Position numbers and translations under genes: made by a program
Notes under the pieces: model-generated
What the model saw: only the letters and a program-made list of their open reading frames with translations
What the model was told of the DNA's origin: nothing
The model's database searches: none
NCBI RefSeq assembly: GCF_014595975.1
Contig: NZ_JABWGQ010000047.1
Span: 62,001 to 126,000, forward strand
DNA length: 64,000 nt
Direction of reading: 5' to 3'
Source: Sphingopyxis sp. LK2115
GTDB lineage: Bacteria > Pseudomonadota > Alphaproteobacteria > Sphingomonadales > Sphingomonadaceae
In this document: in pieces, positions 54,730 through 62,509 of the stretch
Layout of the letters: each line of letters opens with the position of its first letter
How positions within the stretch are numbered: position 1 is the stretch's first letter

Positions 54730-55104
54730 ATGCTGAACGAACGAGTTTCTGCGGCGAAGAAGATCGCGTCCGACCTGCACCAGGCTGAAGACGCCATCGA
54801 CGAAGCGATGATCCGCATTGCCCAGCTCGCGGCGACGCTGCCGACCGCGCGGCGCGAAACCAACATGTCGGCGATCGTCGGCCAGGAAGCGATGGCCAAG
54901 GTTGCCCATGCGCTCGCCGCCGCCGGCGAAGTGCGCCAGCTTCTGACCGACGCCCATCTGGCGTTGACGGTGACGCAGAAGGAGGTTGGGCTGGGCACGC
55001 GCATGTTCGGCGCAGGCGTCAAGCCGGCGTCGGCCAGGCTGGTCGATGAAGGCAGCAACGACCGCCAGCGCATCGACGCGCCGACGTTCGCGAAGGCGGG
55101 TTGA
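54730..55104 (+). CDS. Small helical protein, function unknown
   Basis: 124 residues, soluble and almost entirely helical: LNERVSAAKKIASDLHQAEDAIDEAMIRIAQLAATL could form a coiled coil, and a second helix pair follows. No motif is recognised. ATG 54730 has a clear AAGGGA eight bases upstream. It lies between a membrane-tethered LuxR-type protein and a small membrane protein on the same strand. A hairpin with a T-run in its leader suggests expression is set by read-through. Confidence 0.65.
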   Translation: MLNERVSAAKKIASDLHQAEDAIDEAMIRIAQLAATLPTARRETNMSAIVGQEAMAKVAHALAAAGEVRQLLTDAHLALTVTQKEVGLGTRMFGAGVKPASARLVDEGSNDRQRIDAPTFAKAG

Positions 55105-55130
55105 TCCGCAGGAAAGGTTGACTGCCACAT

Positions 55131-55544
55131 ATGTGGTCCGTGGCGATCTATTATGTCGTTCTGCTCATCACCGTCGCTGTCGCCGTCCGGCACGGCGGGC
55201 CGTTTGAACGCTGGGCAGCCTATACGGCATTGATCGCCTCGGTCCTTACGACCGTCGTGACGCCTTTTCCGACCTGGACGAACATCGAGGTCAATATCTT
55301 CATCATCGATGTGCTGGTGCTCTTGAGCTTCTGGTTCATCGCGCTCAGGACGCAGCGTTTCTGGCCATACTGGATCACCGGCTGGCAGCTGATTGCCATT
55401 TTCGGCCATATCCAGAAGCTGATGTTCGTGGAGATTTTGGCGCGGCCCTATTCGCTGCTGTCGGTGTATATATCCTATCCGATCCTGCTGCTCATCATCT
55501 ACGCATCGGGGTCGTCGGGTCGGCGAAAGGAGATTGCGGCGTAG
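55131..55544 (+). CDS. Small four-helix membrane protein, function unknown
   Basis: 137 residues with four hydrophobic stretches (IYYVVLLITVAVAV, YTALIASVLTTVV, FIIDVLVLLSFWFIAL, and a C-terminal SVYISYPILLLIIYASG), several tryptophans, and a short basic tail. I do not recognise the family. An AAGG-type site precedes the ATG by 13 bases. Spacing of 26 bases to each neighbour suggests one transcript with the helical and MarR-like genes. Confidence 0.65.
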   Translation: MWSVAIYYVVLLITVAVAVRHGGPFERWAAYTALIASVLTTVVTPFPTWTNIEVNIFIIDVLVLLSFWFIALRTQRFWPYWITGWQLIAIFGHIQKLMFVEILARPYSLLSVYISYPILLLIIYASGSSGRRKEIAA

Positions 55545-55569
55545 CGGTGGCTCTCCGGGGCATTTGCAC

Positions 55570-56073
55570 ATGCAGCAATTCTCGAATCAGGAAATGGCCG
55601 AACTGAAATCGCGGGTCGACCGGATCCACGATCTGCTGGCGCGTCGCGGCGATGAGGGCGCGGCGATGCTTCGGCCTTCGGTGGCCGATCGCCGCGGTGA
55701 CGAGCGGGCACAGCCGCCGCTGCTCGACCAGTTGTCGTTCAGCATCGAGGCGCGGCGTATCCGCCGCAGCCATTTCGGCGGTGCCGACATGTCGGGACCG
55801 GTCTGGGACATGATGCTCGACCTGATGCTCGCGCGCGCCAAAGCGCGGGTGCTCGGCGCCAGCGACCTGGCGACCGGCGCGGGGGTGCCGCTGTCATCGG
55901 GATTGCGGATGATCGCCGCGCTCGAACAACATGGCCTTGTCGAGCGGGCGATCGACGAACGCGACCGCCGCCGCACGCTTGTCCGGCTGACCGACGCCGG
56001 GGCTGAGCGCATGGCCTCCTATTTCGAACGGATCGGCGGCGCGGCCCACGGCGGAAGGCCGCTCGCCGCCTGA
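55570..56073 (+). CDS. MarR-like winged-helix protein
   Basis: 167 residues. The N-terminal third is charged (QEMAELKSRVDRIHDLLARR). The winged helix follows: SGPVWDMMLDLMLARAKARVLGASDLATGAGVPLSSGLRMIAALEQHGLVERAIDERDRRRTLVRLTDAG. The DERDRR wing matches MarR-family wings. It could act as a repressor for the preceding genes. A large hairpin separates it from the convergent fliA. Confidence 0.75.
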   Translation: MQQFSNQEMAELKSRVDRIHDLLARRGDEGAAMLRPSVADRRGDERAQPPLLDQLSFSIEARRIRRSHFGGADMSGPVWDMMLDLMLARAKARVLGASDLATGAGVPLSSGLRMIAALEQHGLVERAIDERDRRRTLVRLTDAGAERMASYFERIGGAAHGGRPLAA

Positions 56074-56090
56074 TACAGCGCCTTGCCCCC

Positions 56091-56130
56091 TGACCGGGTG
56101 CCGCAGCCGGGTCGCGGCGGCACCCGGTCA
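56091..56130. terminator. Bidirectional hairpin between convergent MarR-like gene and fliA
   Basis: A perfect 14-base-pair stem: 56091-56104 (starting TGACCGGGTG) pairs with 56117-56130, loop 12 bases. No strong T-run on either side, but its place between convergent stops supports termination. Confidence 0.6.
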
Positions 56131-56145
56131 TTGCTTCGAGGCGCG

Positions 56146-56892
56146 CTACTCGGTCATCTCGCGCATCATGCGTTCGACCTTGATCATCGCCTCGCGCTTG
56201 ATCTGGCAGATTCGCGCCGCGCTGACGTCGAGCGTCAGGCCGATTTCGTGCAGGTTCAGTTCCTCGAAAAAATAGAGCTGGAGCACCATCTGTTCGCGCT
56301 CGGACAGGCGGTCGATGCATTGGCGCAGCGCGCTCATCATATCCTCCTGTTCGCAGCGTTCGTCGGCCCCCGAATCCTCGTCGGCGGCGAGGAAGGCGCC
56401 GATCTCGGTCAGCTCGTCGAGCGAAGTCGAGCGGCCGTGCGTCGCATTGCGTTCGAGCGCGAAATAATCCTCCGCCGCCATGTCGAGCGCGACCGCCATT
56501 TCGGCTGCGGTCGGCGCGCGCAGCAACTGCTGTTCGAGCGCGTCGCGCGTCGCCTGGAGCCGCTTCGCCGCGACCATCGCCGACCGCCCGACATCGGCTT
56601 CGCGGCGCAGATGGTCGATCATCGCGCCGCGAATGCGCGTCGAGGCATAGGTGGCAAAGGCGAAACCGCGCTCCTCATAATGGCGGCTCGCCTCGATGAG
56701 CGCGATCAGGCCGGTCTGGATCAGGTCGTCAAGTTCGCTGGTCCGCGACACGCGCGAAAAGACCTGCCAGGCGATCTTGCGCACCAAAGGGGCGTATTCG
56801 GCGACCAGCGCGTCGGCGCTTTCGACGTAGCCATGCGGGCGCAGCGCGCGGCGGTGCGCCCCGGCGAATTGCTCGGCGGGCTCAATTCTCAT
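56146..56892 (-). CDS. fliA: Flagellar sigma factor FliA (sigma-28)
   Basis: Directs late flagellar genes. The 248 residues cover sigma regions 2 (YAPLVRKIAWQVFSRVSRTSELDDLIQTGLIALIEASRHYEERGFAFATYASTRIRGAMIDHLRR), 3 (RAPTAAEMAVALDM) and 4 (LSEREQMVLQLYFFEELNLHEIGLTLDVSAARICQIKREA), in the FliA arrangement. It is the last gene of the transglycosylase-flhA-fliA operon, beginning 11 bases inside flhA. Its antagonist FlgM is encoded nearby. Confidence 0.95.
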   Translation of the reverse strand: MRIEPAEQFAGAHRRALRPHGYVESADALVAEYAPLVRKIAWQVFSRVSRTSELDDLIQTGLIALIEASRHYEERGFAFATYASTRIRGAMIDHLRREADVGRSAMVAAKRLQATRDALEQQLLRAPTAAEMAVALDMAAEDYFALERNATHGRSTSLDELTEIGAFLAADEDSGADERCEQEDMMSALRQCIDRLSEREQMVLQLYFFEELNLHEIGLTLDVSAARICQIKREAMIKVERMMREMTE

Positions 56893-59005
56893 TCAGATGG
56901 TCCTCCATCGGGGCGTCGGGTCCGGTCGCGAGGCGCGGCACTTCGGCGCCGATTGTCGCGACGATTTCGGTCTGCTTGGTCGCCGGGATTTCGAGGTAGG
57001 AAATGACGGCGACGTCGGGGAAGGTTGCGCGCACGAGGCGCGAGAGCGCGGAGCGGCAGATCGGCGAGGCGACAAGCGCAAAGCTGCGCGTCGACAGGAG
57101 CAAGGGTTCGACTGCCTGTCCGATCTGTTCGACGATCTTCATCGCCATGCCATGCTCGAATGGCCATTCGGCGGCGGGATTGGCGCGCACCGCCTGGTTC
57201 AGCAGCACTTCGACCTCGGGGCTGAAGGTGACGACGGGGAGCGGCATCCGGCTCGGCACGATCGTCTGGACGATCAGCGCGCCGATCCGCTGCCGCACCG
57301 CTTCGACCAGCTCGCTCTCGCCGAGTTGTTGCGCCGACAGGGCGACCATCGCTTCGGCAATCTTGCGGAAATCGCGGAGCGGCACGCGTTCGACGAGCAG
57401 CGATTTGCAAAGGCTGGCGACGCGCGGCAGCGAATAGCCCTGCGGGCTCAGATTCTGCGCAAGCTGCGGATAATGCGCCTTCAGATTGTCGATCAGCGCC
57501 TGTGCATCGTCGATGCCGAACAGTTCGGCGGCCGATCCGACGATGCTGTTGTTCAGGTGGGTCGCAACGACGGTGGAGGGGTCGACGACGGTATAACCGG
57601 CGGCGATCGCGTCATTCTGCGCCGCTTTGGGAATCCAGAGGGCGTCGAGGCCGAAGGTCGGATCCTTGCACGCGCGCCCGGCAACCCTGGTGACCAGATC
57701 GCCCGAATCGAGCGCGAGCATTTCATTGGGAAACACCTCATCCTCGCCGACGATCACCCCGGCGACCGAAATGCGATAGACATTGCCCGGCAACGACAGA
57801 TCGTCGGTCACTTTCACCGGCGGGACGACGAAGCCGAGTTCCTTCGACAATTGGCGGCGGATGCCGGTGATGCGCGTCATCAGCGGCGAACCCTTGCGCT
57901 CGTCGACGAGCGGGACGAGCGCATAGCCGATTTCGAGCTGGCAGGCGCTGGCTTCGCTGACCTCGGCCCATTCGATGCGCGACGGGTCGGGCGTCGCCGC
58001 CGCGGGTTCGGGCGTCGCGGCAACGGCCGCTTCGGCGCGGCGGAGCTGCCAGCCGATCAAAAAGCAGACCGCCGACGCCGGAAGGATCAGCAGCTGCGGC
58101 ATCGCGGGAACGAGGCCGAGGATGAACAGGATGCCGCCGACCGCGATCCAGATGTGCGGCGAAGCGAACTGGCTGCCGATCTGGCCGCTGAGGTCGAAGG
58201 GCGACGCGACGCGCGTGACGATTGCCGCCGCGGCAATCGACAGCAGCAGCGCGGGGATCTGCGCGACGAGCGCGTCGCCGATCGCCAGCGTGATATAGGT
58301 GCTGCCGGCCTCCGAGAGGCTGAGGCCATGGCTGAAGACGCCAAGGATCAGCCCGCCGACGATGTTGACGAACAGGATCAGCAGCCCGGCGACCGCATCC
58401 CCCTTCACGAACTTCGACGCACCGTCCATCGACCCGTAGAAGTCGGCTTCGGTGCCGATTTCGATGCGGCGCGCCTTCGCTTCTTCGGGGGTGAGCAGCC
58501 CGGCGTTCAGATCGGCGTCGATCGCCATCTGCTTGCCGGGCAGCGCGTCGAGCGTGAAACGCGCGGAAACTTCGGAGACGCGTCCCGCGCCCTTGGTGAT
58601 GACGATCAGGTTGATGATCATCAGCACGACAAAGACGAACAGGCCGACGACATAATCGCCGCCGATCAGCACCTGGCCGAACGCTTCGATGACATGCCCC
58701 GCCGCCGCGGTGCCTTCATGACCGTGGACGAGCACGACGCGCGTCGATGCGACGTTGAGTGCGAGGCGAAACAGTGTCGCGAGCAGGAGCACGGTCGGAA
58801 AAGCCGAAAAATCGAGCGGTTTCGACGCCTGAAGCGCAACCATCAGGATGAGCAGGCTGATCATGATGTTCGCGACAAAGCTGATGTCGAGGATCAGCGG
58901 CGACACGGGGATCACCATCAGCGCGACGAGGATCAGCATCGCCGCGGGCAGCGCCGACACGCCCGCGATGCGGCCGATGTTGCGAAGGTCGAACCCCGCG
59001 GTCAT
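56882..59005 (-). CDS. flhA: Flagellar export apparatus protein FlhA
   Basis: The main inner-membrane channel component of the flagellar type III export machine. 707 residues: about eight N-terminal helices (starting ALPAAMLILVALMVIPV), the conserved FHIPEP-region block GRVSEVSARFTLDALPGKQMAIDADLNAGLL, and the cytoplasmic C-terminal domain that docks chaperone-cargo complexes. ATG 59005 overlaps the preceding transglycosylase stop by four bases. Confidence 0.97.
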   Translation of the reverse strand: MTAGFDLRNIGRIAGVSALPAAMLILVALMVIPVSPLILDISFVANIMISLLILMVALQASKPLDFSAFPTVLLLATLFRLALNVASTRVVLVHGHEGTAAAGHVIEAFGQVLIGGDYVVGLFVFVVLMIINLIVITKGAGRVSEVSARFTLDALPGKQMAIDADLNAGLLTPEEAKARRIEIGTEADFYGSMDGASKFVKGDAVAGLLILFVNIVGGLILGVFSHGLSLSEAGSTYITLAIGDALVAQIPALLLSIAAAAIVTRVASPFDLSGQIGSQFASPHIWIAVGGILFILGLVPAMPQLLILPASAVCFLIGWQLRRAEAAVAATPEPAAATPDPSRIEWAEVSEASACQLEIGYALVPLVDERKGSPLMTRITGIRRQLSKELGFVVPPVKVTDDLSLPGNVYRISVAGVIVGEDEVFPNEMLALDSGDLVTRVAGRACKDPTFGLDALWIPKAAQNDAIAAGYTVVDPSTVVATHLNNSIVGSAAELFGIDDAQALIDNLKAHYPQLAQNLSPQGYSLPRVASLCKSLLVERVPLRDFRKIAEAMVALSAQQLGESELVEAVRQRIGALIVQTIVPSRMPLPVVTFSPEVEVLLNQAVRANPAAEWPFEHGMAMKIVEQIGQAVEPLLLSTRSFALVASPICRSALSRLVRATFPDVAVISYLEIPATKQTEIVATIGAEVPRLATGPDAPMEDHLNEN

Positions 59006-59826
59006 GCCGCGCCTCCCGAAAGCGAGGCGAGACGCCGATAGGCGTCGGCGGCAAAGCCCATCGAGAGTTTCCGGGGCATCGGCTGGATATCCATCATTTG
59101 CAGTGGAGGTCGCCCCGCGCCGTTCGCGACGCCGCTTGCGCTGCGCATCTCGGCGCGCCAGCCGAGCGGGGCCAGGGGTTTCAGATTGTCGGTCTTGCCG
59201 CCGTCTTCGAGCTTGGCGCGAAAACGGTCGCGGATCTCGGCAAGGCTGCGCATATTGCCGTCGGCGGTGTAAAAGACCGAGCGATTGGCCGCGGCCGCTT
59301 CGGGCATCATCGTCGCGCCGGGCTGGTCGGGATTGGCGGCGAGCGCGGTCAGGAAACGCGCGGCGCCCGCCGACCCCAGGAAATGCGCAAGATAAAGGTC
59401 GACGGGTTCGACGCTGCGCCCGATCCGGCTTTCCAGATAGGCGCGATTGTCGCCGGTCAGCGCCGCCGCCATGCTCGATGCGGCGTCGGGATCGTCGCGC
59501 AGCGCAAAAATCTGGTCGCGCAGCACCGGGTCGGCGACCGACAGCCGCCCCGACGCATCGCGCGTGATCGCGTCGGCGGCCCAGGCGAGGCCATGGCTGG
59601 CGCCATGACGCTCGAGCGTCGCGAGCCACGTCTGCCTGGTGAACTGATAGAGTCCGCGCGCCGACGAGGTCGACGCTCTGGCGGTCGGATTATAGCCGCT
59701 CTCGACCCGCGCGACGTCGACCAGATAGTCGAAGTCAATCCCCGTGCGCGCCGCCGCGCGCTGCACCGCGTCGAGGACGGGGGCAGCGATGCGGGCGGGG
59801 TCCTGGGGTCGGTTGATTGCGTTCAT
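59002..59826 (-). CDS. Flagellum-associated lytic transglycosylase-like protein
   Basis: 274 residues with an SLT-type lytic transglycosylase domain at the N-terminus: VDVARVESGYNP with candidate catalytic Glu42, followed by SSARGLYQFTRQTWLATLERHG and YLAHFLGSAGAARFL. No signal peptide is visible, so export would need the flagellar apparatus or another route. The cluster and sigma-54 promoter point to opening the peptidoglycan for the rod, as FlgJ does elsewhere (inference). It is the first gene of the operon with flhA and fliA. Confidence 0.87.
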   Translation of the reverse strand: MNAINRPQDPARIAAPVLDAVQRAAARTGIDFDYLVDVARVESGYNPTARASTSSARGLYQFTRQTWLATLERHGASHGLAWAADAITRDASGRLSVADPVLRDQIFALRDDPDAASSMAAALTGDNRAYLESRIGRSVEPVDLYLAHFLGSAGAARFLTALAANPDQPGATMMPEAAAANRSVFYTADGNMRSLAEIRDRFRAKLEDGGKTDNLKPLAPLGWRAEMRSASGVANGAGRPPLQMMDIQPMPRKLSMGFAADAYRRLASLSGGAA

Positions 59827-59857
59827 TGTCCTGGTTCCGCTGGTTCAGCAGACCCAA

Positions 59858-59873
59858 AGCAATCATCGTGCCA
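59858..59873 (-). promoter_or_regulatory. Sigma-54 promoter for transglycosylase-flhA-fliA
   Basis: On the minus strand TGGCAC-GATGA-TTGCT, an exact match to the -24/-12 consensus TGGCACG-N4-TTGCW. Transcription should start about 12 bases on, near 59846, 20 bases before the ATG at 59826, whose Shine-Dalgarno AGGAC is intact. Confidence 0.85.
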
Positions 59874-59906
59874 CTTTCCCAAAAGCGGCAATTTAGCAAT
59901 TTTATC

Positions 59907-60215
59907 TCAATAGCTTAGGGCGATTCCGCCCGACCGGGCGCCGCGGATGTCATGGTTTCTGTCAATCCGCTGACGGGTCCAGTCCTTCAATATGTTGACG
60001 CGCATCGCGGCGGCTTCGAGCTGGCCGAGCGTCTGGGCGATCAGTGCGCGCGCGCGATGCTCGCTCCCGGCGGGCACAGGCGCGCCGCGCAGCAGGATCA
60101 CCGCCGTCGCCAGATCCTCGGTCGCGGCGATGATCGCGCCCGCGTCATGGCCGTCGAGCGCGTCGATCAGCGCATGGAGCCGCGCCTGCACCTCGTCCAT
60201 CGCCGCCAGCATCAT
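59907..60215 (-). CDS. flgN: FlgN-like flagellar chaperone
   Basis: 102 residues, helical, with the FlgN-type arrangement of a long N-terminal helix (MDEVQARLHALIDALDGHDAGAIIAATEDLATAVILL) and a second helical region ending basic. FlgN escorts hook-filament junction proteins FlgK and FlgL. Sequence conservation in this family is low; the call rests on its four-base overlap with flgM, a common pairing. Confidence 0.65.
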   Translation of the reverse strand: MMLAAMDEVQARLHALIDALDGHDAGAIIAATEDLATAVILLRGAPVPAGSEHRARALIAQTLGQLEAAAMRVNILKDWTRQRIDRNHDIRGARSGGIALSY

Positions 60216-60511
60216 TCGGTACCGCGACCGTGAAAGTCCAGCATCGCGCTGGCGATGATCGCCGGGTGGACGCCGTAATTGCCGCTGTCGATCGCGGTGC
60301 GCAATGCCGCGACGCGCGCGACGTCCACCGGCGGCGGCTGGTCGGCGAGGCTGGTCGACAGGCGCGTCAAGCGCGCGGCGGGCAGATTATCCTGCACCGC
60401 CTGTATCCCTGCGGGCGCGCGCGCCGATGCGGTCGCTTCGCTGGCGACGCGGCGCAGCGGGCCGGTGCGGGCGACGCCGCCAACGGGTCCGATCTTGCTG
60501 TCACCCGACAT
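60212..60511 (-). CDS. flgM: Anti-sigma-28 factor FlgM
   Basis: Holds FliA inactive until hook completion, then is exported. 99 residues with a flexible N-terminus (SKIGPVGGVARTGPLRR) and the conserved C-terminal sigma-binding part VARVAALRTAIDSGNYGVHPAIIASAMLDF. ATG 60511 has GGAGG five bases upstream; ATG 60523 in frame is less well placed. A sigma-28-like promoter lies just upstream, fitting autoregulation. Confidence 0.88.
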   Translation of the reverse strand: MSGDSKIGPVGGVARTGPLRRVASEATASARAPAGIQAVQDNLPAARLTRLSTSLADQPPPVDVARVAALRTAIDSGNYGVHPAIIASAMLDFHGRGTE

Positions 60512-60540
60512 AAAGGCCTCCATCGGGCGCCGTCGGAAAA

Positions 60541-60567
60541 GTGACGACGCGCTTCACAAAGGCTTTA
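60541..60567 (-). promoter_or_regulatory. Sigma-28-like promoter for flgM-flgN
   Basis: On the minus strand TAAAGCCT, 11 bases, then GTCGTCAC, compared with TAAAGTTT-N11-GCCGATAA. The -35 part is close (6 of 8), the -10 part weak (4 of 8). It sits between the flgA terminator and the flgM start. Confidence 0.35.
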
Positions 60568-60604
60568 ACGGCGCATCGGCACGTGGATTAAGCGCGGCCG
60601 ACGG

Positions 60605-60663
60605 TAAAAAGAAAAGAAAGAAAAGAAAGACCCGGCCGCGTCGGAAAGCCGACGGCGACCGGG
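60605..60663 (-). terminator. Intrinsic terminator after flgA
   Basis: On the minus strand a hairpin (60663 down to 60631; CGTCGG-CTTT-CCGACG core with outer CCCGG/CCGGG) is followed by a 26-base pyrimidine tract rich in T (60630-60605). It insulates flgM from flgA transcription. Confidence 0.82.
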
Positions 60664-60686
60664 CGGTGTGGACGGGGAGCGCGCGC

Positions 60687-61199
60687 TCAATTGTCGATGC
60701 GTGCGGCGCCGGGACCCGTGACGGTGGCGGTCAGCGTCGATTTGGGGTCGCTGCCGCGCAGCGCGATCGTTTCGCCGACACGGCCATCCTCGACCGCGAT
60801 TGCGGCATAACTGATCGAATAGCTCGGCGTGTCGATCGATACGCGGACATTGTCGCCGCGGCGGACGACCGGTGCGCTCGGCGCCGGTCGCGCGAAAGGC
60901 GCGGTGGCGGGCAATGCGGCGCCCGCGCCACCCGTCATGGCGACGCGCAACCGCCAGCCAAGCGGGGCGCAGCGAACCGCGAGCGTGTTGGCGTCGATCG
61001 CGCTGACAGTGGCGGGTTCGGGACACCGCGCCAGCTTGATGCGGCGGTCGATCGGCACGGCGGTGCGGCCGAGCGCGCTGGCGACCGTCGCGGTCAGCGC
61101 GTCGATCGCCTGCCAGTCCTCGATGGCGGGCTGGGCTTCGGCGGCCAGCGGGGCGAGTCCGGCGCACACGGCAAGCGCTGCGGAAAGTCGGCGGGACAT
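60687..61199 (-). CDS. flgA: Flagellar P-ring assembly chaperone FlgA
   Basis: A periplasmic chaperone for P-ring protein FlgI. 170 residues with a signal peptide (RLSAALAVCAGLAPLAAEAQ) and a C-terminal SAF-type domain: VVRRGDNVRVSIDT, AIAVEDGRVGETIALRGSDPKSTLTATVTGPG. The TG[P/R]G ending is typical. It is divergent from flgB, with facing sigma-54 promoters in the 256-base gap. Confidence 0.92.
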   Translation of the reverse strand: MSRRLSAALAVCAGLAPLAAEAQPAIEDWQAIDALTATVASALGRTAVPIDRRIKLARCPEPATVSAIDANTLAVRCAPLGWRLRVAMTGGAGAALPATAPFARPAPSAPVVRRGDNVRVSIDTPSYSISYAAIAVEDGRVGETIALRGSDPKSTLTATVTGPGAARIDN

Positions 61200-61238
61200 G
61201 GTTCGTCTCCTTCGATGCGAAAGGCTCGCCCGACAATG

Positions 61239-61254
61239 TGCACAAACTGTGCCA
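61239..61254 (-). promoter_or_regulatory. Sigma-54 promoter for flgA
   Basis: On the minus strand TGGCAC-AGTTT-GTGCA: exact -24 element, one mismatch in the -12 element, with the essential GC kept at the right spacing. It lies 40 bases before the flgA ATG. Confidence 0.65.
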
Positions 61255-61375
61255 GCCGCGGCGCGGCGCGGCCTTGGGCCGGGCATGAAGCGGACACGTC
61301 GATTTTTTGACGACGCGTGCCGGACAAGGGTGAAGATGAACATTATACGTTTGAAAAATAATCAAAAATAATGAT

Positions 61376-61391
61376 TGGCACAACCGTTGCA
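61376..61391 (+). promoter_or_regulatory. Sigma-54 promoter for flgBCDEF
   Basis: TGGCAC-AACCG-TTGCA, a perfect -24/-12 element 65 bases before the flgB start. The AT-rich stretch just upstream (61340-61375) could hold the enhancer-binding or IHF region. Confidence 0.88.
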
Positions 61392-61455
61392 TATCCCTTG
61401 GGTGTTTCCGTGCGTCCGCGCCAGTCGGCCGGTCGGCGGCAAGCAAGGGAATGTG

Positions 61456-61797
61456 ATGATGGCATCCGAGAAACTCTTTGGCCTGCATGCGACGGCGCTC
61501 CAGCTGCGCAGCCAGCGCATGATGATGCTCGCGTCGAACATCGCGAACGCTGCGACGCCGGGTTACAAGGCGCGCGACATCGACTTTGCAAAGGCGCTCG
61601 ACCTCGCGCAGCCGGGTCAGTCGACCGAGGGCGCGGTCGCCTATCGCGTGCCCGTCCAGGCGTCGCTCGATGGCAATACCGTCGAAATGGCGACCGAGCA
61701 GACGGCCTATGCCGAAAATGCGCTCGCCTATCGATCGAGCCTCGCCTTTCTGAGCGGCCGCATCAACACGCTGTCGCGCGCGCTGAAGGGCGAATGA
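61456..61797 (+). CDS. flgB: Flagellar basal-body rod protein FlgB
   Basis: A proximal rod subunit of 113 residues with the flagellar N-terminal motif RMMMLASNIANAATPGYKARDIDF and a coiled C-terminus (AYAENALAYRSSLAFLSGRINTL). Two adjacent ATGs (61456, 61459) follow AAGGGA at five and eight bases. It is the first gene of the flgBCDEF operon behind a sigma-54 promoter. Confidence 0.95.
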   Translation: MMASEKLFGLHATALQLRSQRMMMLASNIANAATPGYKARDIDFAKALDLAQPGQSTEGAVAYRVPVQASLDGNTVEMATEQTAYAENALAYRSSLAFLSGRINTLSRALKGE

Positions 61798-61799
61798 CG

Positions 61800-62204
61800 A
61801 TGAACGGCAGTTTTTCCGTCTTCGACATCAGCGGCCGCGCCATGTCGGCACAGCTCGTGCGGCTTAACACCACCGCGTCGAACCTCGCCAATGCGGGGAC
61901 GGTCGCGGGCAGCGAGGCAGGCGCCTTTCGTTCGCTGAAGCCCGTCTTTCGCACGGTGATGGACGATCATGGCCGCGCGACGGTGCAGATCGACCAGATC
62001 ACGACTTCGAAAATGGCGCCGTCGAAGCGCCACGATCCGTCGAACCCGCTCGCCGACGCCGACGGCAATGTCTGGGAAGCCGCGGTCGATAGCGCCGCCG
62101 AGCTGGTCGAGATGGTCGAAACCGCGCGCCAGTATCAGAACAATGTCCAGGTCCTCGAAACCGCGAAGGGCCTGATCAACGAAACCCTGAGGATGGGACA
62201 GTAA
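61800..62204 (+). CDS. flgC: Flagellar basal-body rod protein FlgC
   Basis: A proximal rod subunit of 134 residues: FDISGRAMSAQLVRLNTTASNLANAGTVAGSEA, the central KPVFRTVMDD and the C-terminal VEMVETARQYQNNVQVLETAKGLINETL helix. ATG 61800 has GAAGGG at nine bases; ATG 61794 is too close to that site. The start lies two bases after the flgB stop. Confidence 0.95.
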   Translation: MNGSFSVFDISGRAMSAQLVRLNTTASNLANAGTVAGSEAGAFRSLKPVFRTVMDDHGRATVQIDQITTSKMAPSKRHDPSNPLADADGNVWEAAVDSAAELVEMVETARQYQNNVQVLETAKGLINETLRMGQ

Positions 62205-62205
62205 G

Positions 62206-62499
62206 ATGAGCGTCAACGGCATCACCAACAACAATCCCGTGTTCCATCCGCCAGGCACCAGCCAGCAGATGGGCCAGAGCGACTTCCTGCGTCTGATGAC
62301 CGCGCAGCTGTCGCAGCAGGATCCCTTCAACCCCGTCGACAACACCGAGATGGTTGCGCAGATGGCGCAATTTTCCAGCCTCGCCGGGATCAGCGAGACG
62401 AACAATGCGCTCGCGCAGATTTCGGAGCAGCTTGCGACGCAGACGCAGCTGCTTCGGGACATCAAGGCCGCCACCCCGGCCCCTACCCCTGCAGAATAA
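62206..62499 (+). CDS. flgD: Flagellar hook-capping protein FlgD, short form
   Basis: The scaffold that caps the growing hook. Only 97 residues, against about 220-230 in E. coli or Salmonella. The N-terminal FlgD domain is intact (MGQSDFLRLMTAQLSQQDPFNPVDNTEMVAQMAQFSSLAGI), then a short helix and a TPAPTPAE tail. The Ig-like and Tudor-like cap domains are missing. The stop TAA is clean, it is followed by a good flgE ribosome-binding site, and no remnant of the missing part lies before flgE, so this looks like a true short form and not a frameshift. Confidence 0.9.
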   Translation: MSVNGITNNNPVFHPPGTSQQMGQSDFLRLMTAQLSQQDPFNPVDNTEMVAQMAQFSSLAGISETNNALAQISEQLATQTQLLRDIKAATPAPTPAE

Positions 62500-62509
62500 G
62501 GATACGCCC

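Noticed and set aside
56897-59041. 714-codon open frame antisense to flhA
   Set aside because: Shadow frame; flhA is complete and in an operon.
60578-60600. GCACGTGG as a fourth parS site
   Set aside because: Only the central eight bases resemble parS; the outer arms do not match.
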